Shown: one piece after another, positions 19,221 through 20,000 of the stretch | Layout of the letters: each line of letters begins with the position of its first letter | Position numbering within the stretch: the first letter of the stretch is position 1 | NCBI RefSeq assembly: GCF_000188695.1 | Contig: NW_004754923.1 | Coordinates: 1,033,805-1,053,804 of the forward strand | Source: Salpingoeca rosetta | Taxonomy: Eukaryota; Opisthokonta; Choanoflagellata; Craspedida; Salpingoecidae | DNA: 20,000 bases | Direction of reading: 5' to 3' | Position numbers and translations under genes: made by a program | The notes under the pieces: model-generated | Seen by the model: the letters and a program-made list of their open reading frames with translations, nothing else | Database searches by the model: none | Told to the model about the DNA's origin: nothing

Positions 19221-20000
19221 GCTGCTTCGCTTGTCTTTCCTCTTCTTGCTTGTGTCGGGTTCTTGTGTATCGTTCGCTGTGGCTGGTGTGTAAATGAGCA
19301 TTGAATCAGTTGCAGAACAAACAAAAATAGCCGTCAGTTTTTCTCCTATGTTGTTCGTGGCAACGGCAACTAACGCAAGCGAGCGAGGCAAGCGAAGCAC
19401 AAGGGGGCAAACAGCAGGGGCGATCACCAACCACACCAAACCCACTGCTGTTCTTGTGCGCGAGGCCCCTCCTCTCTCGTTGGCAAACAAACAAACCCGG
19501 CACTCGTACGCTGTCAGAGCTGCTGCTTCACACACGTGCGCACCGGCCGCCGACGCTTGCAGAGAGGTGTGCACTGCCACCACTGCCACCACCACCAAAC
19601 AACAACAGCAACAGCAACAGCAGCAGGCCTTGCGTCGGGTGTATTTTGCGTGCAATTTGCGGAGTGGCGTACCCAACCGTTGCCTGTCCCGTTCGCGCCC
19701 TCGACCGCTGTCCACCCTGCCTGACAACCAGCACAAACTGAGCGAGCATCGCATCAGGTGGGAAGGAAGAAAGAAGGCGAGACTGAAGCCCCGTGTGCAA
19801 TGGTGGTGTTGTGCATGCATGGTTGTTGTTTTTCCTTTGCGCAGACCGCTACTTTTCCTTGCGTCTCCGTTGCTTTCCCTCGTCTTCTTCTTATTATTCT
19901 TCTTCTTCTTGTTCTTCTTCTGTTGCTCTTGCTTCTTCTGCAATCATCGTCTTGTTGTGCGAGCTCGGCCAGCAAGCAACGCAAAGAGCAAGCGTCGCAT
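19221..20000. other. GPKOW upstream flank
   Basis: No further gene is recognised. The GPKOW frame stays open to 19943 on the minus strand, but the upstream part lacks conserved motifs and is low complexity. CAG/CAA repeats lie at about 19598-19625 and a TTC/CTT-rich stretch at about 19855-19940. An in-frame ATG at 19301 could extend GPKOW by 27 residues in a weak start context. Confidence 0.5.

Overview
The window is nuclear DNA from a GC-rich, intron-bearing eukaryote. It carries four protein genes split by GT-AG introns (one is intronless) and a great deal of simple-sequence DNA, mostly TG/CA, CACT, CTGT and ATC tracts. The animal-type KDM5 layout (JmjN-ARID-PHD-JmjC-C5HC2-PLU-1-PHD-PHD) and a type I membrane protein with an unrecognised ectodomain would fit a holozoan protist, for example a choanoflagellate. 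That assignment is inference; the sequence shows no direct species marker. No tRNA, rRNA, CRISPR array, transposase or bacterial-type operon was seen.

Layout. 1-898: simple repeats and GA/CT-rich DNA, probably the promoter and 5' leader of the first gene. 899-3253 (+): five-exon gene for a predicted 481-residue single-pass membrane protein. 3254-4049: intergenic DNA and 5' leader with a long CA tract. 4050-13049 (+): eleven-exon KDM5/JARID1 histone H3K4 demethylase, predicted 2055 residues. 13050-14032: gene-free, repeat-rich gap between convergent genes. 14033-15232 (-): intronless GT4-type glycosyltransferase, 399 residues. 15233-15793: gap with an imperfect duplication, a TG tract of about 107 bp and a 30-bp minisatellite. 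15794-19220 (-): five-exon gene for a GPKOW/Spp2-type G-patch and KOW spliceosome protein, predicted 821 residues. 19221-20000: its upstream flank.

Each multi-exon model was built by hand. Exons were joined at GT-AG sites so that the reading phase and the family alignment both run through, and every total is a multiple of three. The four genes do not form one pathway: one is a surface protein, one acts on chromatin, one transfers sugar and one acts in pre-mRNA splicing. The most notable shared property is in the introns. In the sense direction of each gene, TG-rich tracts lie next to donor sites and CA/CACT-rich tracts next to acceptors, and the orientation flips on the minus strand. I found no convincing new multi-gene system.
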